A stretch of DNA of 64,000 bases from Palsa-883 sp963847615 (GTDB lineage Bacteria > Pseudomonadota > Alphaproteobacteria > Acetobacterales > Acetobacteraceae): contig CAWKAN010000030.1 in NCBI GenBank assembly GCA_963847615.1, positions 1-64,000 of the forward strand, given 5' to 3'. The position numbers were made by a program, and so were the translations under genes. The notes under the pieces were generated by a model. That model saw only the letters and a program-made list of their open reading frames with translations. It was not told the origin of the DNA and ran no database searches. Position 1 is the first letter of the stretch, and the number at the start of each line of letters is the position of its first letter. Below, in pieces: positions 43,926 to 53,138 of this stretch.

Positions 43926-45520
43926 CCGGCAACCGCCCGCAAGCCTGGCTGCGCGCGCTGCGCCGGGTGCTGGCGCGGCTGCCGCGTCCGAGCATGTCGC
44001 GCGTACCGGACGCGCCGATCCAGCCGATGCGCGACGTCTGGCCGGGCGACGCCCAGCGCGGCGCGCGGCTGTTGCGCGGGGAGATGGACCTCGGCGGCGC
44101 CACCGCCATGTTGCAACTCGGCAACTGGCCGGGCGGGGCCACCTCGCCGCTCCTCCTCGCCGCGGCGCACGGCTTCACCTGGCTGCGCGACCTGCGGGAG
44201 ATCGGCTCCCCCACCGCCCTGCTGCGCACCCGCGCCCTGGTCGGCGAGTGGATCGCCACGGCGCAGGCGGACCCGATCGCGCACCGCCCGGACGTCACCG
44301 GCACGCGCATCGCCGCCTGGCTCGGGCATTACGACTTCTTCGCCGCGACCGCGGACGACGCGTTCCGCCAGAAGGTGATGGCGCGGCTGGTCGCCGATGC
44401 CCGCCGCCTGTCCGCCGCGCTGCCCACCGAGGAGATGGACGGCCGCGCGCTGACCGCGCTGAAGGGGCTGACCGCGGTTGCCGTGGGGCTGCCCGACCAG
44501 GCGGCCTACCTCAAGCGCGTGCTGCGCTTCCTGCCGCAGGAGATTGCCCGCCAGGTGCTGCCAGACGGCTGCCACGTGGAGCGCAGCCCGTTGGCGCACC
44601 TGACCGCGCTGCAGGACCTGATCGACATCCGCGCCCTGCTGCAATCGGCGCAGGCGCAGCCGCCGCCGGTGCTCGGCGCCACGATCGAGCGCATGGCGGC
44701 GGTGCTGCGGTTCTTCCGCCACGGCGATCTCGGCCTGGCCCAGTTCAACGGCGCGCGGGAGGAGGCGGGCTCGCTGATCGACCAGGTGCTGGCGCGCGCC
44801 GGACGCAGCGGCAAGACACCCACGTCGCTGCCCGACGGCGGCTTCCAGCGGCTGCAGGCGGGGCGCGCCACCGTGATCATCGATTGCGGCGCGCCGCCGC
44901 CGCCGGGGCTCGACCGCTACGCCCACGCCGGCACGCTGGCCATGGAGATGTCGGTCGGCCGCGAGCGCCTGGTGGTGAATTGCGGCGGCTTCCCGGCCGG
45001 CGGGGCGCCGTGGCGCGATGCCACAAGGGCCACCGCGGCGCACTCCACCCTGGTGGTCGCCGACGTCAACTCCGCCGAGCTGCTGCCGGGCGGGCTCGGC
45101 CACCGCCCCGCGGTGCACGACCTGCAGCGCCAGGAGGCCGACGGCGCGCATTGGCTGGAGGTCAGCCACGACGGCTGGAAGCAGGCGTTCGGCGCGATCC
45201 ACCGCCGCAGCCTGTATATCGCCAGCAGCGGCGACGACGTGCGCGGCGAGGACACGGTGGAGGCGTTCGCGCCGCAGCCCTTCACCCTGCGCTTCCACCT
45301 GCATCCCGACGTCTCCGCCAGCCCGCAGCAGGGCGGCGCGGTGCTGCTGCGGCTGCGCTCCGGCGCCGGCTGGCGGCTGCGCGCCGAGGGCGGGCGGCTC
45401 AGCATCGAGGACAGCATCTATCTCGGCGGCATCGAGCCGCGCCGCAGCGAGCAGGTGGTGATTACCGGCACTGCCGACGGCCCGCAGCAGGTGAAATGGG
45501 CGATCAGCAAGGTCGGGTAA
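43922..45520 (+). CDS. Heparinase II/III family protein
   Basis: A protein of 532 residues. The N-terminal half is an alpha-toroid-like region (FTWLRDLREIGSPTALLRTR, then IAAWLGHYDFFAATADDAF). The C-terminal half has the heparinase II/III-like beta domain: DRYAHAGTLAMEMSVGRERL near residue 335, VVNCGGFPAGG, ATAAHSTLVVADVNSAELL and LRFHLHPDVSAS. Such lyases act on acidic polysaccharides, but this bacterial subgroup, found between rpe and purH in many Alphaproteobacteria, has no proven substrate. The order rpe-heparinase-purH is kept here, except for a glycosyltransferase gene and a repeat element set between it and purH. Confidence 0.88.
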   Translation: MTGNRPQAWLRALRRVLARLPRPSMSRVPDAPIQPMRDVWPGDAQRGARLLRGEMDLGGATAMLQLGNWPGGATSPLLLAAAHGFTWLRDLREIGSPTALLRTRALVGEWIATAQADPIAHRPDVTGTRIAAWLGHYDFFAATADDAFRQKVMARLVADARRLSAALPTEEMDGRALTALKGLTAVAVGLPDQAAYLKRVLRFLPQEIARQVLPDGCHVERSPLAHLTALQDLIDIRALLQSAQAQPPPVLGATIERMAAVLRFFRHGDLGLAQFNGAREEAGSLIDQVLARAGRSGKTPTSLPDGGFQRLQAGRATVIIDCGAPPPPGLDRYAHAGTLAMEMSVGRERLVVNCGGFPAGGAPWRDATRATAAHSTLVVADVNSAELLPGGLGHRPAVHDLQRQEADGAHWLEVSHDGWKQAFGAIHRRSLYIASSGDDVRGEDTVEAFAPQPFTLRFHLHPDVSASPQQGGAVLLRLRSGAGWRLRAEGGRLSIEDSIYLGGIEPRRSEQVVITGTADGPQQVKWAISKVG

Positions 45521-45548
45521 CAGGTGTCAGTTTTCAGTTTTCAGTTGT

Positions 45549-45754
45549 CAGGCCAGACACCCCAAGGGCTGACCCATCGGCGCTGCGCCCACGTCATGCC
45601 GGCGAAGGCCGGCATCCACGACTTGCCTTCGTGCAGCAAGCACAGTCGTGGATGCCGGCCGGAGCCTATCCTCGGGCTAACCTGCGGCCGGCCCCCGGGT
45701 CCGGCATGACGGTGCGGGCCTCGCCGATGGGTCAATCCTTTGGCCGGTTGGTAT
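45549..45754. mobile_element. Miniature repeat element, ATACCAG family, longer diverged copy
   Basis: Left end is worn (AGACACCCCAAGGGCTGACC), but GTCATGCCGGCGAAGGCCGG and CTTCGTGCAGCAAGCACAGT match the copies at 5154 and 51464. The right end is TTTGGCCGGTTGGTAT. Extra sequence (CCTATCCTCGGGCTAACC) is inserted in the middle, so it is about 206 bp. Confidence 0.6.
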
Positions 45755-45786
45755 CAGGCCGGACGCCCGGCTGACCGGCGGGCGGC

Positions 45787-46890
45787 TTGAAGGTCATCGA
45801 GGTCACCAACGTCGATTTCGCGCTGCGGCATTTCCTGCTGCCGCTGATGCGCGGGGTGCGCGCGCGCGGCCACGAGGTGATCGGGGTCTGCGCCGAGGGA
45901 CCGCTGCTCGACGCGGTGCGCGAGGAGGGGTTCCAGGTGGTCGCAATGCCGTTCGTGCGCCGGGTCTCGCCGCTGGCGCACTTGCGGGCGCTGGTCGCCC
46001 TGGTCCGGCTGTTCCGTGCCGAGCGGCCGGACTTGGTGCACGCGCACATGCCGATCAGCGGCTTCCTCGCCCGGCTGGCGGCGCGCATCGCCGGCGTGCC
46101 GCGCGTCGCCTATACCTGCCACGGCTTCCTGTTCAACCAAAGCGAGTCCTGGCTGCGCCGGTCGGCGGCGCTGGCGATGGAGTGGGTCGGCGGGCGGCTG
46201 ACCGACGTCTACCTGACGGTGTCGCGCGACGAGGCGGCCGACGCGCGCCGGCTGCGCATCTGCCGCGCCGCGGTGGCGGTGGGCAACGGGCGCGATCCGC
46301 GGCGGTTCCGTCCCGACCCGGCGACGCGCGCGCGCATCCGCGGCGAGCTGGGCGTGCCGGAGGAGCGCGTCGTGGTCGTGGCAGTGTCGCGGCTGGTGCG
46401 GGCCAAGGGCTATCCGGAACTGGCGGCGGCGATGCGCGCGGTGCCGGAGGCCGAGCTGTGGGTGGTGGGCGAGCGTCTGGCGTCCGACCGCGGCGACGAC
46501 ATGGTCGCGCTGCTGGTCGCGGCCGGGCTGGGCGCGCGGCTGCGCCTGCTGGGCTACCGGCACGACGTCGCGGCGGTGCTGGCGGCGGCCGACATCTTCA
46601 CGCTGCCCAGCTATTTCGAGGGCCTGCCGATGTCGGTGATCGAGGCGATGCTGACCGGGCTGCCGGTGGTGGCCACCGACATCAGCGGTCCGTGCGAGCA
46701 GGTGGAGGACGGCCGGACCGGATTGCTGGTCCCGCCGCGCCAGGTGGCGCCGCTGGCCGCCGCACTGGCCCGCCTCGCCGCGGACCAGGCGTTGCGCGCG
46801 GCGATGGGGGAAGCCGGGCGCGCCCGCGCCTGTGCGCTGTATGACGAGGCGCGCGTCGTCGGCCGCACGCTGGACCTGCTCGGGCTGTAG
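45787..46890 (+). CDS. Glycosyltransferase family 4
   Basis: A protein of 367 residues, GT-B fold. The N-terminal domain has LRHFLLPLMRGVRARGHEVI, DLVHAHMPISGFLARLAAR and YTCHGFLF. The C-terminal donor domain has AVSRLVRAKGYPELAAAMR, LRLLGYRHDVAAVLAAADIF, TLPSYFEGLPMSVIEAMLTG and ATDISGPCEQVEDGRTGLLV, with the conserved EGLPMSVIEA near residue 280. It would transfer a sugar in polysaccharide or glycolipid synthesis. The TTG at 45787 is the most likely start; no ATG exists before the domain. It sits, unusually, between the heparinase-like gene and purH. Confidence 0.88.
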   Translation: MKVIEVTNVDFALRHFLLPLMRGVRARGHEVIGVCAEGPLLDAVREEGFQVVAMPFVRRVSPLAHLRALVALVRLFRAERPDLVHAHMPISGFLARLAARIAGVPRVAYTCHGFLFNQSESWLRRSAALAMEWVGGRLTDVYLTVSRDEAADARRLRICRAAVAVGNGRDPRRFRPDPATRARIRGELGVPEERVVVVAVSRLVRAKGYPELAAAMRAVPEAELWVVGERLASDRGDDMVALLVAAGLGARLRLLGYRHDVAAVLAAADIFTLPSYFEGLPMSVIEAMLTGLPVVATDISGPCEQVEDGRTGLLVPPRQVAPLAAALARLAADQALRAAMGEAGRARACALYDEARVVGRTLDLLGL

Positions 46891-46984
46891 GGCTAGAGCG
46901 CGTGCATCGTGGCTGGCAGCGCCGCGCCGGCCACGGTGAACGCGCCGCAAGCCTCGGTGCACGCCCTTTCCCCGGAACCCCGCC

Positions 46985-48589
46985 ATGCCCGGATCGCACG
47001 ACCCCGAACCAAACCTGACCGACATCGCCCCGATCCGCCGCGCGCTGATCTCGGTGTCCGACAAGGCCGGACTGCTGCCGCTGGCCCAGGCCCTGGCCGC
47101 ACACGGGGTGGAAATCCTGTCCACCGGCGGCTCGGCCCGCGCGCTGCGCGAGGCCGGGGTGGCGGTGAAGGAGGTCGCCGAACATTCCGGCTTCCCGGAG
47201 ATCCTCGACGGGCGGGTGAAGACGCTGGTGCCGCAAATCCACGGCGGCATCCTCGGCCGGCGCGACCTGGCGGAGCACCGCGCGCAGATGGCGGCGCACG
47301 GCATCGCGCCGATCGACCTGGTCGCGGTCAACCTCTATCCGTTCGAGGCGACGGTGGCGCGCGGCGCGCCGTACGACGAATGCGTGGAGAACATCGACAT
47401 CGGCGGCCCGGCGCTGATCCGCGCGGCGGCGAAGAACCATGATTTCGTCACCGTGCTGACCGAGCCGGCGCAATACGCCGCCGTGCTGGCGGAACTCGCC
47501 GCGCACGGCGGCACCACCCGCGCGCTGCGCCGCCGGCTGGCGTTCGCGGCCTATGCCTGCACCGCCGCCTACGACGCCGCCATCACCGGATGGTTCGCCC
47601 GCCAGAACGGCACCGAATTCCCGCCGCGCTTCGGCCTCGCCGGCACGCTGCGCCAGCAGTTGCGCTACGGCGAGAACCCGCACCAGCGCGCCGCGTTCTA
47701 CGCCACCGACGCCCGCCCCGGCGTCGCCACCGCGACCCAGGTGCAGGGCAAGGAGCTGTCCTACAACAACCTGAACGACACCGACGCCGCCTTCGAGTGC
47801 GTCGCCGAATTCGACGCCCCCACCGTGGCGATCATCAAGCACGCCAATCCCTGCGGCGTGGCCAGCGCGGCGACGCTGGCGCAGGCCTGGGACCTGGCCT
47901 TCCGCTGCGACCCGGTCTCCCCGTTCGGCGGCATCATCGCGGTGAACCGCACGCTGGACGCCGAGTTGGCGGAGAAGATCACCCGCATCATGACCGAGGT
48001 GATCATCGCACCCGATGCCGACGCCGCCGCCAAGGCCGTGCTGGCGGGCAAGAAGAACCTGCGCCTGCTGCTGACCGGCGGGCTGCCCGATCCGGCCGAG
48101 GCCAGCCTGACCTTCCGCCGCCTGTCCGGCGGCTTCCTGGTGCAGACGCGCGACGCCGGTCGGGTGAGCCGCGCGGCGCTGCAGGTCGTCACCAGGCGCG
48201 CGCCGACCGAGGCCGAGCTCGACGACATGATCTTCGCGTTCCGCGTCTGCAAGCACGTGAAGTCGAACGCGATCGTCTACGCCAAGGGCGGCGCGACGGT
48301 GGGCATCGGCGCCGGGCAGCCGAGCCGCGTGGACAGCGCGCGCATCGCCGCCTGGAAGGGGGCGGAGGCGGCGAAGGCGGCCGGGTTGCCGGAGCCATTG
48401 ACCCACGGCAGCGTGGTGGCCTCCGATGCGTTCTTCCCCTTCGCCGACGGGCTGGAGGCCGCGGTGGCGGCGGGTGCGACGGCGGTGATCCAGCCCGGCG
48501 GCTCGCTACGCGATGCCGAGGTGATCGCCGCGGCGGATGCCGCGGGTATCGCCATGGTGTTCACCGGGATGCGGCATTTCCGGCACTGA
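46985..48589 (+). CDS. purH: Bifunctional AICAR formyltransferase/IMP cyclohydrolase
   Basis: A protein of 534 residues. The MGS-like cyclohydrolase domain has RRALISVSDKAGLLPLAQAL, LSTGGSARALREAGV and GRVKTLVPQIHGGILGRR. The AICAR transformylase domain has LRYGENPHQRAAFY, IIKHANPCGVASAATLAQAW, KHVKSNAIVYAKGGATVGIG and MRHFRH at the end. It performs the last two steps of purine synthesis, from AICAR to IMP. A broken copy of its 3' part is found at 57119. Confidence 0.97.
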   Translation: MPGSHDPEPNLTDIAPIRRALISVSDKAGLLPLAQALAAHGVEILSTGGSARALREAGVAVKEVAEHSGFPEILDGRVKTLVPQIHGGILGRRDLAEHRAQMAAHGIAPIDLVAVNLYPFEATVARGAPYDECVENIDIGGPALIRAAAKNHDFVTVLTEPAQYAAVLAELAAHGGTTRALRRRLAFAAYACTAAYDAAITGWFARQNGTEFPPRFGLAGTLRQQLRYGENPHQRAAFYATDARPGVATATQVQGKELSYNNLNDTDAAFECVAEFDAPTVAIIKHANPCGVASAATLAQAWDLAFRCDPVSPFGGIIAVNRTLDAELAEKITRIMTEVIIAPDADAAAKAVLAGKKNLRLLLTGGLPDPAEASLTFRRLSGGFLVQTRDAGRVSRAALQVVTRRAPTEAELDDMIFAFRVCKHVKSNAIVYAKGGATVGIGAGQPSRVDSARIAAWKGAEAAKAAGLPEPLTHGSVVASDAFFPFADGLEAAVAAGATAVIQPGGSLRDAEVIAAADAAGIAMVFTGMRHFRH

Positions 48590-49025
48590 CCGGCGCGCCG
48601 GGCCGTCGCCCGGCACGACGCGATCGGCTGGAACGCCACGCCCCCCGGCAGCGAACCTGCGGGATTCACCCACCCCCTGCCCGCGATTGTCAACCGACCG
48701 GTCGGCCCTGGGCGGGTTCGCAGCGTCCGCAGGCAAGCAAGCAAGCAAGAATTTGGCTCTTATGGCGTTGACGGTTGGACGGCCCCGTAGGGCGGAAAAG
48801 CGCAGCGCCTTCCGCCACCGCCGGGCGAGCCGCTCGCATCTGCCGACGTCCCCAACAACATATCCCGCCACCGTCCGACGGCGGAAGGCGCTGCGCTTTT
48901 CCGCCCTACGGGGCCGTCCAACCGTCAACGCCATATGAGCCAAGAATTTTAACCCGGAGGAAGCCTTACTTGCTGGCGATGCAGCCAGCGCCCAGGTCGC
49001 ATCACCGGAGCGCGCCGGTTCGCCA
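48590..49025. other. Spacer between convergent purH and the dehydratase gene
   Basis: Apart from the inverted-repeat element at 48753-48943 I see a GCAAGCAAGCAAGCAAG run at 48732-48748 and no gene. Confidence 0.4.
48753..48943. mobile_element. Inverted-repeat element, two 64-bp arms
   Basis: Arms 48753-48816 and 48880-48943 are complementary with a single mismatch region (CTTATGG against CATATGA). They contain GTAGGGCGGAAAAGCGCAGC and GCCTTCCGCC. The 63-base core has no reading frame. AAGAATTT-type text lies outside both ends. It may be a non-autonomous element or a bidirectional terminator. Confidence 0.65.
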
Positions 49026-50726
49026 TCACCCTCCCGCGCGCAGCACGGCCAGGTCGCAGCCCTCGTCGGCCTGCAGCACCTGCTCGGCGACCAGACGGTC
49101 CCAGCCGCGCGCGGGTTTGGCCGGCGCCTGCCAGGCGGCGTGCCGCCGCGCCAGCACCTCGGGCGCCACCAGCAGGTCAAGCGCGCGGTCCTTGACCGAC
49201 AGGCGGATGCGATCGCCGCTTTCCACCAGTGCCAGCGGCCCGCCGGCCGCCGCCTCCGGCGTGATGTGCAGCACGATGGTGCCGAACGCGGTGCCGGACA
49301 TCCGGCAGTCGCTCATGCGCACCATGTCCTTCACCCCGGCGCGCGCCAGCTTGCTGGGGATCGGCAGGTAGCCCGCCTCCGGCATGCCCGCCGGGGTCAG
49401 CGGCCCGGCGTTCTTCAACACCAGGATGTCCGCCGCGGTCACCTCCAGCGCCGGATCGTCGATCCGCGCCGCCAGGTCCTCCAGCCCGTCGAACACCACG
49501 GCGCGGGCCTCGGTCTCGAACAGCGACGGCGTCGCCGCGCTGCGCTTCAGGATCGCCCCGCGCGGCGCCAGCGAGCCGAACAGCGCGACCAGCCCACCCA
49601 CCGGCGAGACCGGCTCGTTCCGCGCCCGGATATAGCGCCGATCGACGAAGGCGGGCTCGGCCAGCCGGTGGCGCAACGAGGCGCCGGTGATGTCGATCAC
49701 GTCCAGGTCCAGCAGGTCGCGCAGCTCCCACAGCAGCGCCGGCAGCCCGCCGGCGGCGTGGAAATCCTCCATGTAGCCCTCGCCGGTCGGCTTCAGGTCG
49801 ACCAGCACCGGCGTGGTGTCCGACAGCGCGTTGACCCGCCGCAGGTCGATCGCCACGCCGCGCCGCCCGGCGATCGCGGTCAGGTGGATCAGCGCGTTGG
49901 TCGAGCCGCCCAGCGCCAGCAGCACGCGCAGCGCATTCTCGATCGAGCCCGCCGTGATCACCTCCGACGGGCGGATCGGCGCCTCGGTCAGGCGCATCGC
50001 CAGGGTCCCCGCCTCCTCCGCCGCGCGCAGCCGGTCGGCGTGCACCGCGGGAATCGACGCGGTGCCGCCGGGCATCATCCCCAGCGCTTCGGCCAGGCAG
50101 GCCATGGTCGAGGCGGTGCCCATCACCCCGCAACTGCCGGCGGTGGTGGCCAGCCTGCCCTCGATCTCGCCGATCCGCTCCGCCGTCACCGTGCCGGCGC
50201 GATACTGCGCCCAGTAGCGCCGGCAATCGGTGCAGGCGGACAGCCGCTCGCCCTGGAACGGCGTGGCCAGCATCGGCCCGGTGACCAGCTGGATCGCCGG
50301 GATGTCGGCCGAGACCGCCGCCATCAGCTGCGCCGGCACCGTCTTGTCGCAGCCGCCCACCAGCACCACCGCGTCCATCGGCTGGGCGGTCAGCATCGCC
50401 TCGGTGTCGAGCGCGGCGAGGTTGCGGTAGTGCATCGAACACGGATGCAGCGACGGTTCGCACAGCGACACCGTGGGGAACGGCATGGGCAGCCCGCCGG
50501 CGGCGAGCACGCCGCGCTTCACCGCCTCGATCAGCTCCGGCACCGTGCGGTGGCAGTTGTTGTAGGCCGAGCCGGTATCGACGATGCCGACCACCGGACG
50601 GTCGAGCATGGCCTGGGAATAGCCCATCGACTTGGCGAAGGACCGGCGGAGGTACAGCGCGAAATCGCGGTCGCCGTAGTTCGAGGTGTTGCGCGCGAGG
50701 CCGCGGCGGGAGCTGGGATGGGTCAT
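49026..50726 (-). CDS. IlvD/Edd family dehydratase (pentonate dehydratase-like)
   Basis: A protein of 566 residues. The cysteines that bind the iron-sulfur cluster lie in VGGCDKTVPAQLM near residue 120 and in SCGVMGTASTMACLAEALG near 195. Other family signs are VGIVDTGSAYNNCHRTVPEL, LGGSTNALIHLTAIAGR and RMSDCRMSGTAFGT. The family includes IlvD, Edd and sugar-acid dehydratases. The sequence fits the arabonate/xylonate type better than IlvD (CTDCRRYWAQYR in the middle), but I cannot fix the substrate. It is convergent with purH. Confidence 0.85.
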   Translation of the reverse strand: MTHPSSRRGLARNTSNYGDRDFALYLRRSFAKSMGYSQAMLDRPVVGIVDTGSAYNNCHRTVPELIEAVKRGVLAAGGLPMPFPTVSLCEPSLHPCSMHYRNLAALDTEAMLTAQPMDAVVLVGGCDKTVPAQLMAAVSADIPAIQLVTGPMLATPFQGERLSACTDCRRYWAQYRAGTVTAERIGEIEGRLATTAGSCGVMGTASTMACLAEALGMMPGGTASIPAVHADRLRAAEEAGTLAMRLTEAPIRPSEVITAGSIENALRVLLALGGSTNALIHLTAIAGRRGVAIDLRRVNALSDTTPVLVDLKPTGEGYMEDFHAAGGLPALLWELRDLLDLDVIDITGASLRHRLAEPAFVDRRYIRARNEPVSPVGGLVALFGSLAPRGAILKRSAATPSLFETEARAVVFDGLEDLAARIDDPALEVTAADILVLKNAGPLTPAGMPEAGYLPIPSKLARAGVKDMVRMSDCRMSGTAFGTIVLHITPEAAAGGPLALVESGDRIRLSVKDRALDLLVAPEVLARRHAAWQAPAKPARGWDRLVAEQVLQADEGCDLAVLRAGG

Positions 50727-50907
50727 GGCGGCATGTTAGGCACCCGGCGCCGCGGCGGCAATTTTCGGCCGGCGTCGCGGGTCTTGCCAACGGCGTGGCG
50801 CGCCGCCGGCAGGCAAGCCCGGGCCGGGCGAAGCCTGACGGAAGGTGGCGGCTTCCACCGGCAGGCACCGAGCCAGCCACCGCGAGCGTCCGGAAAATCC
50901 GGGCTGG
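50727..50907. other. Spacer upstream of the dehydratase gene
   Basis: No gene seen. The GxxExxY element copy 2 begins at about 50908. Confidence 0.4.
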
Positions 50908-51126
50908 TACCTCGTGTCGTTGCTATTGCCGGGACTCGTGCTGCATCGATTGTCCCTGATGGCGTCGCAAGCGAGCCGCAACGTCGCCACCAAACCGGCG
51001 AGGCAGCTAAGCGCTGCCCCTGCACTGCGATCCTGGCCGGTTCAGCACACTCCGGCCGTGGCTCGGAGAGGCCGCGATCGCCTGCGGCCTCGGCCCGCGT
51101 TGCGCGCTGGTGGCGCGGCGGGGCAA

Positions 51127-51181
51127 GCAAGAATTTACCGCAGATGAAGCAAGGCGATGCACGCCGATGCACGCAGATCGG
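51127..51181 (+). repeat. Inner inverted repeat of element copy 2, downstream of the gene
   Basis: Reads GCAAGAATTTACCGCAGATG, AAGCAAGGCGATGCACGC and CGATGCACGCAGATCGG; its complement is at 51761-51816. Confidence 0.7.
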
Positions 51182-51191
51182 TCCGTGCGGT

Positions 51192-51775
51192 TCACCGGCC
51201 GTGCGCCACGCGTTTGGTCTCCTGGCGCGGCTGGCCGAAATCAAGCGGCAGGCAGAGCGGCGGGCCGGTCGCTTTGCGGTGATCGGCGCATCGCATCCGA
51301 CCCAAGGGTCAAGCAGCCCCGCGGCATGCGTGCGTCGTCCAGCGCCTTGACGGTGTTCAGCGCAGCCGGACGTGCGTCCTCGCCCCGCAGGTCCACGAAG
51401 TCGCCGCCGACCGCCACGTTCCTGTCGCACACCCCGGCGGCATATTATTGCGCGATAGATATTATACCAGCCGGCGAAAAGATTGCCCCATCGGCGGCGC
51501 CCACCACGTCATGGCCGGCGCAGGCCGGCCATCCATGACTTGCCTTCGTGCAGCAAGCAAACCCGTCGGTGCTGGCCTACGCCCGGCATGACCTGGTGGC
51601 ACCGCCGAAGTTCGATCATTCGGACGCCTGGTATTATATCCGCACCGACCGCTGATGCCGGCGCGTTCTCCTGGACCTTTTCCAGGAACCCGGCCCCAGG
51701 CGTATCGAGCACGGTAAACGCGCCGCTGATCGCCTGCCCCGACCGATCATTCAGCACGGCGCCATCGGCGTGCAT
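51192..51775 (-). pseudogene. GxxExxY protein, second copy, interrupted by a miniature element
   Basis: The start (MHADGAVLNDRSGQAISGAF) and GAGFLEKVQENAPASAV show the family opening, with the signature Y changed to Q. The sequence is then broken by the 171-bp element at 51464-51634. It resumes with AAGVCDRNVAVGGDFVDL and further remnants, ending at a TGA after AHGR. A stop codon and other changes show long decay. Copy 1 is at 3351. Confidence 0.7.
51464..51634. mobile_element. Miniature repeat element, 171 bp, ATACCAG family, inside the GxxExxY gene
   Basis: Starts ATACCAGCCGGCGAAAAGAT and ends ATCATTCGGACGCCTGGTAT. Internal text (CCATCGGCGGCGCCCACCAC, CTTGCCTTCGTGCAGCAAGC) is the same as in the copy at 5154. 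This insertion shows that the family can move or was moved. Confidence 0.75.
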
Positions 51776-51816
51776 CGGCGTCCATCGCCTTGCTTCATCT
51801 GCGGCAAAATTCTTGC
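51761..51816 (-). repeat. Inner inverted repeat of element copy 2, upstream of the gene
   Basis: On the minus strand GCAAGAATTTTGCCGCAGAT, GAAGCAAGGCGATGGACGC and CGATGCACGCCGATGGC. It pairs with 51127-51181 and covers the presumed gene start. Confidence 0.7.
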
Positions 51817-52124
51817 TTCGCGGTGCCGCGGCCAGATGGTTACGGACGTGTTGACGCGCCCGCGATGCACCACATCGCAACCGGCCCGGAGCGGCCGAGG
51901 TGATCAAATGCAAACCCGGCGCGCCTCGCATGCGCTCGGCCGTTCGTCGAGCGTCAGGCGTTCCCAACCCGTGGATCAAGCCACCGGCAAGCGGGCGGAA
52001 TCCCCGCGCAGCGGTACCAGTGCCCCAGGTTGCTCATCGTGCGCGGCGACCGCGTCCGCCAGCGACCTCGGTACAGTCCCGCCAGCGGGTCGCGAAATCC
52101 TCGCAGAGTCGGTGACGCAGGGCA

Positions 52125-53123
52125 CTAGACCCGCAGGAAGCCCACCAGCCGCTCCGCCTCGGCCACGATCGGATCGGCGATCGCCGCGGCGCGCTCGGCG
52201 CCATCGCGCAGCGCCGCATCGATTCCCGCCGGATCGGCCAGCCGCCGGTCGGTCTCGCGCGCGATCGGCGTCAGCTTGTCCACCACCAGCGCCGCCAGGG
52301 CCTCCTTGAACGGGCCGAACCCCTTGCCGCCATGCTGGCGCAGCACGGCGGCGGCGTCGGTCTCGGCCAGCGCCGCGTAGATCCCCACCAGGTTGCGCGC
52401 CTCGGGCCGGTGCGCGAGGCCCTCGGGCTCGCTCGGCAGCGCCTCGGGATCGGTCTTGGCGCGGCGGATCTTCAAGGCGATCGTCTCGGCGTCGTCATTC
52501 AGATTGATCCGGCTCTGGTCCGACGGGTCGGACTTCGACATCTTCTTGGTGCCGTCGCGCAGGCTCATGACCCGCGGCACCGGCCCGGTGATCAGCGGCT
52601 CGATCGCCGGGAAGAACGCCACGCCATAGTCGTGGTTGAACTTCTGCGCGATGTCGTTCGCCAGCTCCAGGTGCTGGCGCTGGTCGTCGCCCACCGGCAC
52701 GCGGGTCGCGTGATAGGCCAGGATGTCGGCCGCCATCAGGTTCGGATAGACATAGAGGCCGGCCGAGGCGTTCTCGCGGTTCTTGCCGGCCTTGTCCTTG
52801 AACTGCGTCATCCGGTTGAGCCAGCCGAGCCGCGCCACGCAGTTGAAGATCCAGGCGAGCTGCACGTGGGCGCGAACCGAGGATTGCAGGAACAGGATGT
52901 GCTGGCGCGGATCGACGCCGCAGGCCAGCAGCGTCGCCGCCATCTCCCGCGTCTGGCGCTGCAACTGGGCCGGGTCCTGCCACTCGGTGATCGCGTGCAG
53001 ATCGACCACGCAATAGATGCAGTCATGGCCGTCCTGCAGCGCCACCCAGTTGCGGATCGCGCCAAGATAATTGCCGAGCGTGGCCAGGCCGGAAGGCTGG
53101 ATGCCGGAGAAGATCCGCTGCAT
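52125..53123 (-). CDS. trpS: Tryptophanyl-tRNA synthetase
   Basis: A protein of 332 residues, class I synthetase. FSGIQPSGLATLGNYLGAIR at the start holds the HIGH-like motif. KKMSKSDPSD near residue 200 is the KMSKS loop. Also typical: VDLHAITEW, RMTQFKDKAGKNRENASAGL and PVGDDQRQHLELANDIAQKF. It charges tRNA-Trp with tryptophan. It follows murJ by 15 bases, as in many Alphaproteobacteria. The stop TAG lies in a CTAG that is the tip of the GxxExxY element, and the protein ends normally (VGFLRV). Confidence 0.96.
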   Translation of the reverse strand: MQRIFSGIQPSGLATLGNYLGAIRNWVALQDGHDCIYCVVDLHAITEWQDPAQLQRQTREMAATLLACGVDPRQHILFLQSSVRAHVQLAWIFNCVARLGWLNRMTQFKDKAGKNRENASAGLYVYPNLMAADILAYHATRVPVGDDQRQHLELANDIAQKFNHDYGVAFFPAIEPLITGPVPRVMSLRDGTKKMSKSDPSDQSRINLNDDAETIALKIRRAKTDPEALPSEPEGLAHRPEARNLVGIYAALAETDAAAVLRQHGGKGFGPFKEALAALVVDKLTPIARETDRRLADPAGIDAALRDGAERAAAIADPIVAEAERLVGFLRV

Positions 53124-53138
53124 GTCGGTGGTCGGTTT

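Larger units (their letters stand above)
50908..52127 (-). mobile_element. Dispersed element carrying a GxxExxY gene, copy 2, itself split by a miniature element
   Basis: Read on the minus strand, it matches copy 1 (3008-4048) through left arm (to 51817), inner repeat (51816-51761), gene, inner repeat (51181-51127) and right arm. The left tip is CTAGTGCCCTGCGTCACC, where the TAG is the trpS stop; the right tip is worn (CTGGTACCTCGTGTCGTT on the opposite strand). It is 1220 bp against about 1041 bp for copy 1; the difference is accounted for by the 171-bp insertion at 51464. Confidence 0.6.
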
